Assembly (NCBI GenBank): GCA_028274465.1 | Contig: CM051455.1 | Coordinates: 43,789,129 to 43,853,128 of the forward strand | Direction of reading: 5' to 3' | DNA: 64,000 nt | From: Plantago ovata | Lineage: Eukaryota; Streptophyta; Magnoliopsida; Lamiales; Plantaginaceae | Shown: positions 58,500 through 64,000 of the stretch, one piece after another | How positions within the stretch are numbered: position 1 is the stretch's first letter | Layout of the letters: every line of letters begins with the position of its first letter | Made by a program: the position numbers and the translations under genes | Notes under the pieces: generated by a model | Databases searched by the model: none | Told to the model about the DNA's origin: nothing | Seen by the model: only the letters and a program-made list of their open reading frames with translations

Positions 58500-61400
58500 C
58501 TATATTACATCAAAGAGCCCACTTCCAGTGTTTTTCCAATCATCTTCACCCCAATATATCTGAATCCAAACATGCTAAGTTAGTCTCACTACTAAAGGAA
58601 AATTTGCAAAAGCCAAATTAGTGGCAACCAACCTTATCAACGACACCAAATTCTATAGCCCTAGCAGGAGTCATATGAAGCGGCCCACTGCGGAACACAT
58701 TGGCAATAGTCTCTTGCGTCTACTCCCAAAAAAAAAGTGAGAGAGAGAGAGAGAAGAGGAGGAGGAAATTAGAAAAGCCATACCAAAGCACAAAAGGGGA
58801 AGGGAAAATAGAATTTGATGTATTAACTCACTTGTCCTGTGTGCCTCGCAAAAAGTTTAACAAGATTATCTCGATCTTTAAGTATCTGCAAACTCAATAA
58901 AATAAGCTAAATCCCATAGCATATAGTACATGTGCTCACTTGATAAAAGAACTCGGCTTCAGTTATAACTAATAAGATTAAGAGTAAAACAGGATTCGAA
59001 CAATTGCTATTTCCATAATTTTATTAAATTGCATGTTATAATTAACAAACATGCCCGCCAAATTGAAAACAGACATCATGAAAAGGTGAAAGAGTGCATG
59101 GCTTCATAATCTTCAAGTAGGACATTTGAGTTGTTTATGTAAGGATTTACTGCCATACTAGAGTCTCTCAAGAGGTTAAACACACCTGTCTTGCATGAAT
59201 GTCAACGTCGGTTGCTTGCATTAATCCAGATGGAGTAACTTTAGGTTGATGAATTGTTGCTGAAACAGTAAGCTTTCTTCATTCAGGAAAGTAGCTGGAC
59301 AATATTTGTTCCAAGAAACAACTAACGTGCAAGCAATCACATAATACCTTTGGCTAGTGGCATTGTGAACCTTTTGCCTTTGGTTCCTGCAGCAAGTATG
59401 AGGCATGCATGGCCTATGGCGCATGCAATGTTCAGTGTATATATCTGCAAAGAACGGGAGGTTAACAGCATTTTGGTGGCAGGAGGAAATGAAGTACTAT
59501 CATGTAAGAGCAAGTTCAGGGATGGTATAATGAGAGATCTGGCAAGACATTCTCCATAGTTCATACCAGAACCAGATCACATTCCAAAAAATTACATTTC
59601 TCAACCATCTCTGCATGGTGTAACATGCCCATAGATATTATTAGTCGTAAAATGTAAAAGTTTCTTGGTGCTTGGTGGCAGGGGAGTCAGAAAGGATGCA
59701 GCTTGTTTATTCATATTTCCTTCAGCAATGCACATCGATAATAATGGCAGGTGAACTAAGAGGACGTTGAAATGGAGAATGTAAGTTCTGTGCAAATATA
59801 GCTGTGCCATGCATGATTTTTCTGTTTTCTTTTTCTTTCTTTCTTTCTAACTTCCCTTTCTCTCTCTTTATTTTTTAATTTTTTTTAGATTCCTGAATAT
59901 AAACATACTGGTGTAATCGGCAGTGTGAGACATATACCGTGGGTGCCTTGTGGAGGGCGGTGGGTGGGGGGGGGGAGGGTTTAGATAGTATAAAGTGGGT
60001 TGTGCAGTGCACTTTTCTTTAAGTAGTTCAGAATGTGAAGGGTTAAAAATTGAGTTCTCCATTCAAGTGCATAAAAACAAACACACACAAAAAGAAAAGG
60101 AACAGTAAGCTGCAGAAACCCATATCATTCTTAAGGCATCTACAACATGACATGTCTCAGTAGCAAATTCTTTTCTAGAGTGCCAATCCAAAATTCAGAC
60201 CACCTATTGAGGCACCACAACATCGACATAACCGAAAGAAGCATTGTGTATAGCGATCACGAAAAAGAAAGACTCACCTCATTATCCAACACCCTCAACA
60301 CATCATAAATGGCAAAACCGTTACTCTCCGATGCGACCTAGTGAAATACAAGTCCATAATCTATTAGACACGCAAGATGGAAGAATAATCAAGTGAATGA
60401 TGAACATTCTCAAGGATAGAGTGAACTTAATAAGGGAATATGTCAACACAGAAATAGTGAAAAGGAAAGTCTATAGTTTATGTGGATGTAATAAAACAGA
60501 TATGGTGCAACAATGATCAGTGAGCGCACAGTATGGCTGCACAAATGTTAAAACACAAGCACTATTTAATTCTGTTTGGGCCAATAACTGAAGCTTTAGC
60601 TTAAGCTCCACATACTGTACTAGAATCAACCTAAACAACCCAAAACCCGAGTCTGAGAATGATTGAAAAGAATAAAAATTTACAAGGCACACTTGACAAA
60701 ACCAAATAAACATTTTTTACAACATGGACCCCCTTGCATGAAAATATAATCAATAATATTAATTTGAAACCTACTACAGTGTCATCTGCTATTCAAGCAA
60801 AACAAACAGTCTAGAAATACCAAAGGCATTAATACAAAAATCCAAGTGAGAGCAATAAGAAGAGTACAGGGAAATATTGCATGGATGGAATATCAGAATC
60901 TAGGGACTCACCACTTCACCATCATCACGAGTAGTTCCAGTGGAGTTGATGTAAATGTAAATTGGTGCTACTGGATCCGCCCACTGGAGGTACATCAGTT
61001 CAGCTACAATAAGCTCTGTAACAGCTGGCACCAACTGCAATTTGGAATTCCTTCTTAACAAATGGTATGTATAATAAATTCTCGCAAGATAAGAAACAAT
61101 TCTCCACATCAATCTAACAGAGTTTTGTGTCAATACAACATTTAACAAAATTACAAAACATAACTGGAAAGAATTAGCAACGATTTCACTTATTAAGCCA
61201 AAAAATGCTGGTAGAAATTTAATGAAATATGCTGAAAGTATACATAAATTTCGTTTTCCATGCCATATAATCGGAAGTCCCAGATACAGCATTTGGGATA
61301 TTCTAAGATGTCAGCTAAAACTCTGACCATTGCAATGAAAAGCAAAAACAGCATACCGGCATGCCAATGTACACAATCCTTCCGTCAAGGATCAACGAAG

Positions 61401-62264
61401 GCAAATCTGGTGGAGGTCTTTTTGGTTTGCGACGAACTGCGGGTGATCTTTCCACCTGCAAGCAACAAACAGTTGCACCACATTAATGAACTTAAGCAGT
61501 ATATTTTACTAAGAAGCCACAGAAACTCATACTCTACATCAAAATCCCAGCATACATATATTTAGAACCATGAAACCCTTATAGCTCATAGGCATATCCA
61601 ATCTACAACAGTAATATGAAGGAATTTGCTTCCTGTTGTTGACATTGCCAGATGTAGAAGACATTGGAATTCTAGTCACAGACACTTACAGGTTAAAACC
61701 TAACCATTTCAATGCTTCTATTTGTGTTCCTTCCCTATAAGTAGTACTCCACCACAATAGCTACTAACAAAACTTCGTTTACTTATAATTTCAACATGTA
61801 ATCTCAAATATATCAAATATCACCATAGATAGTTTTACTTTCAGTACAGGATTGACTACTGTGAATTAAAGTGAACGCATGAATGAAGATACAGTCTATT
61901 TAATAATAGTCGGCTCCTATTGAACCAATCATAAACTACTACTCCTTGTAAGGTCATTCCCTATCCAGAACTTAATCTCTAGAAACACAGAAGCTAAAAC
62001 CCTAGAACAATCAAGTACCTGAGCTGGTAGACCCATTAAGTTCATAAACGGCAGTGGACCATCTTCCTTCGACCTATTGTGAAGAATATCCGGATTGTTA
62101 GCTGCCGCAGAAGCTAGCCTGGCTAGAAATGGGTCGTTAGGGTTGAGAGGAGGCATCGGAATCTTAGCGGCGTTCAATACACTGAAACTGCGCCGTTTAA
62201 TCGTCGGAGTGGGTGTTGAAGAGGAGAGAGATAAAGCCATCGGCACACGCAAGCTATTCGCCAT
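58500..62264 (-). CDS. CLPR3: Plastid Clp protease non-catalytic subunit ClpR3
   Basis: Nine exons join in frame to 299 residues: 62264-62019, 61455-61357, 61034-60912, 60337-60278, 59444-59348, 59259-59186, 58885-58832, 58719-58633 and 58559-58500. An N-terminal Ser/Thr-rich transit peptide (about 1-33) precedes AKIPMPPLNPNDPFLARLAS. The ClpP fold follows, with RPPPDLPSLILDGRIVYIGM, VTELIVAELMYLQW, IYIYINSTGTTRDDGE and AAGTKGKRFTMP. These blocks, especially KIPMPP and LVPAVTEL, fit ClpR3 best among ClpR1-4. The catalytic Ser position is Ile186 (AIGHACLIL), so it cannot cleave peptides. A His is kept at the usual His position (His212 in TIHQP). ClpR3 sits in the ClpP1/R ring of the stromal Clp core, which degrades plastid proteins fed by ClpC/ClpD chaperones. 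The gene looks intact. Confidence 0.95.
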
Positions 62265-62289
62265 TGAAAGATAGCTCTACAAGCTTCAA

Positions 62290-63160
62290 CTGACAGAGAG
62301 TTTAGAATTATCGTTTCGCCTGATTATTTACCGAAGGAGAAAATATGAAATGAGTTCGGAGCGGGTTATTCGATAGTTGGACCCGGAGCTTGGGATGGGT
62401 CATGGACTCATTCATGGGTGGGTTTGGGTGGGTTCGGAGCGGGTATTCAAGTTTTTCTCGTTAAATTGAAAAACGTATCAAATTTAGACAATATGCTACA
62501 AGGAAGTACGTAAATTGAACATAGCCATTATGAAGTATATGAAATATCAAAAATGAATTTCACCGATCATACAATTCTACTGTTTATCCGTTTGAAAATT
62601 TTAAATATTCATTTGAATTGAAATAGTTCATTCATATTGTTAAAACTCAGTTCATTTTAGATTTTTCAATGTGATAGAAACATGACCTACTTTCCTACTT
62701 AAAAGGAATCGTGCGTGTCTAACTTTAATAATGAACTACTCTTAACATATAAAAATATAATGACAAAAAAATTATAAGTTATATTAAGAAAAATTGTAAA
62801 ATGTACTTTATAATATTTATCTTTCTAAAAAAATTATCGATATACTTTAGAAATAAATTACGATAAAAGTTTGATATGTAAACGTGGATTGTAGCTTTTA
62901 ATTGTAACCAAATAGATAAACCTTTTGTTATCGTGTCATAGACACAATCACACGAGTGCAAATTGAAACTTTTATATTATTTTATTTAATATGTAATAGC
63001 TTTTTCTTTTTTAAACATGAAAGTTAAATGCATTAATATTAAAAAGTCTTTTAGGTTACATGTTGAATATGTACTTGTCTAAGATCATCTTCTACATACT
63101 TGTTTAACCATGGGGACATATATCTCATTCAAAATGATAAGTACTAGAATCTAAAACATT
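62290..63160. other. Intergenic stretch, no gene seen
   Basis: The promoter side of CLPR3 followed by very AT-rich DNA. No coding pattern. Confidence 0.55.
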
Positions 63161-63164
63161 ACAA

Positions 63165-63658
63165 TGGCCAAAAGTGTGACTACTTGCTCCCTTTGCCAAC
63201 GTATTTGCTATTTTGCTGCCATGTTTTCTTCCCGGTAGACAAAAACCACTTGAACTTCCTTCAGCCTTTTTATGTCATCTCTGATCTCATCTAACAAGAT
63301 TTGTTGATGCGGTCCTGCTGATTTCGCCCTATTAAGACAAGAGACAACAGTTTTAGAATCAGTTTGTATAATAAACTTCTAATGCTGAAATTTTTTGCAT
63401 AAATGCAGGCCTAATTTTAAAGCAAAAAATGCAGCAGTACGTGAGATGATTATTGCGTCCCAGAAATTTTGCAGCAGAGTTTCGAACAATAGCACCTGCA
63501 CCTGTCAATCCGTTTTCATAAATATGCGACCCATCTATATTAACACAAAGAAAGCCTTGAGGAGGATCTTTCCATTTACACACATGAGGTATAGTTATGG
63601 GTACAATTTTGTTAGGAAAAGCCACCTGGTGGTCTTCTAAAATTCGTGCAAGCTCCAT
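63165..63658 (-). pseudogene. LINE-type RNase H (RVT_3-like) remnant
   Basis: On the minus strand, CKWKDPPQGFLCVNIDGS is followed by GLTGAGAIVRNSAAKF. After frame changes it continues SRTAAFFALKLGLHLCKKFQ, IQTDSKTVVSCLNRAKSAGP, EIRDDIKRLKEVQVVFVYRE and finally ANTLAKGAS. The order and spacing are those of an RNase H-like domain, with Asp in NIDGS and TDS. The usual catalytic Glu position reads FFALKLGL, and at least two frameshifts are needed, so it is dead. No RT is attached. It is a different copy from the one at 1465-1876. Confidence 0.75.
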
Positions 63659-63659
63659 T

Positions 63660-64000
63660 CGAAATTTGAAAAGATTAAAATGTCTGACAGATAAATGGCT
63701 GTAGGTTCCACAATTAATCTGGATATGGCAGAAGGTAAACTTGAACCGGTTACTAGTTTGAGTATCACACTAGCTAGGGAACTGTTTGAATATCCATGTC
63801 AGTAATGCATGCAAGAACTTAATCTCTCAAGTCTCAACAACTTAAAGTCTTTCGGCATGTGCCTGTTATCTACAAACCCATGATGAGGGAACGTGTATAC
63901 AAAAGAACGAGCAGCTTGAGGCATATTAATGATGGTTATGTGATAATTGTAGTTAAGATGATGATCCGGATGAATAAAAAGGCAAAAATCTGTTTCCTGC
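63660..64000. other. Intergenic stretch, no gene seen
   Basis: No coding or RNA signal recognised up to the window edge. Confidence 0.5.

Noticed and set aside
1-64000. CRISPR arrays, operons or other prokaryote-type systems
   Set aside because: No regularly spaced direct repeats of that type and no clustered intron-less genes; all genes are plant-type with introns. The one regular repeat set (10797-11020) lies inside the Gypsy element.

Overview
The window looks like nuclear DNA of a flowering plant, most likely a core eudicot. The evidence is AT-rich intergenic DNA, short exons with many GT/AG introns, Stowaway MITEs, a CACTA transposon, a Tat-lineage Ty3/Gypsy element, plant-type LINE debris, a phi-class glutathione transferase, a plastid ClpR gene and a MIR164 hairpin. 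An asterid such as a member of the Lamiales is plausible, but the sequence alone does not settle it.

Layout. 1-4100: intergenic DNA with a LINE-type RNase H remnant and a Stowaway MITE. 4106-15455: one very young Ty3/Gypsy element of the Tat lineage, with nearly identical 486-bp LTRs, a 5-bp target duplication, two RNase H domains and a block of antisense ORFs. 16.4-20.3 kb: a retroposed-looking insert that is interrupted by a non-autonomous CACTA element. That CACTA element carries a fragment of a tRNA methyltransferase (TRM11-like) gene and a decayed tRNA-Pro. 20.5-20.9 kb: a TRIM-like LTR miniature. 21.9-22.2 kb: an intact MIR164 locus. 22-27 kb: gene-free. 27.2-31.3 kb (minus): an intact 13-exon HGSNAT-like acetyltransferase gene. 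32.9-33.8 kb (plus): an intact phi-class GST gene. 36.5-39.3 kb: a 5'-truncated LINE. 42.6-43.7 kb (minus): a remnant of a retroelement with an apparent restriction-like endonuclease. 43.8-45.1 kb: a broken second copy of the GST locus. 45.7-49.1 kb (minus): LSM4. 50.4 kb: tRNA-Glu(UUC). 51.0-55.8 kb (minus): capping protein alpha. 58.5-62.3 kb (minus): plastid CLPR3. 63.2-63.7 kb: another RNase H remnant.

The five protein genes were rebuilt exon by exon. In each case the exons join in frame, with GT/AG junctions, to a full-length product: 477, 212, 146, 308 and 299 residues. They serve unrelated housekeeping or stress roles (membrane acetyl transfer, glutathione conjugation, RNA processing and decay, actin filament capping, plastid proteolysis) and do not form a pathway or cluster. 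I found no convincing previously undescribed biological system. The items most worth a second look are the gene-capturing CACTA element, the endonuclease-like retroelement remnant, the antisense block of the young Gypsy element, and the split structure of LSM4.
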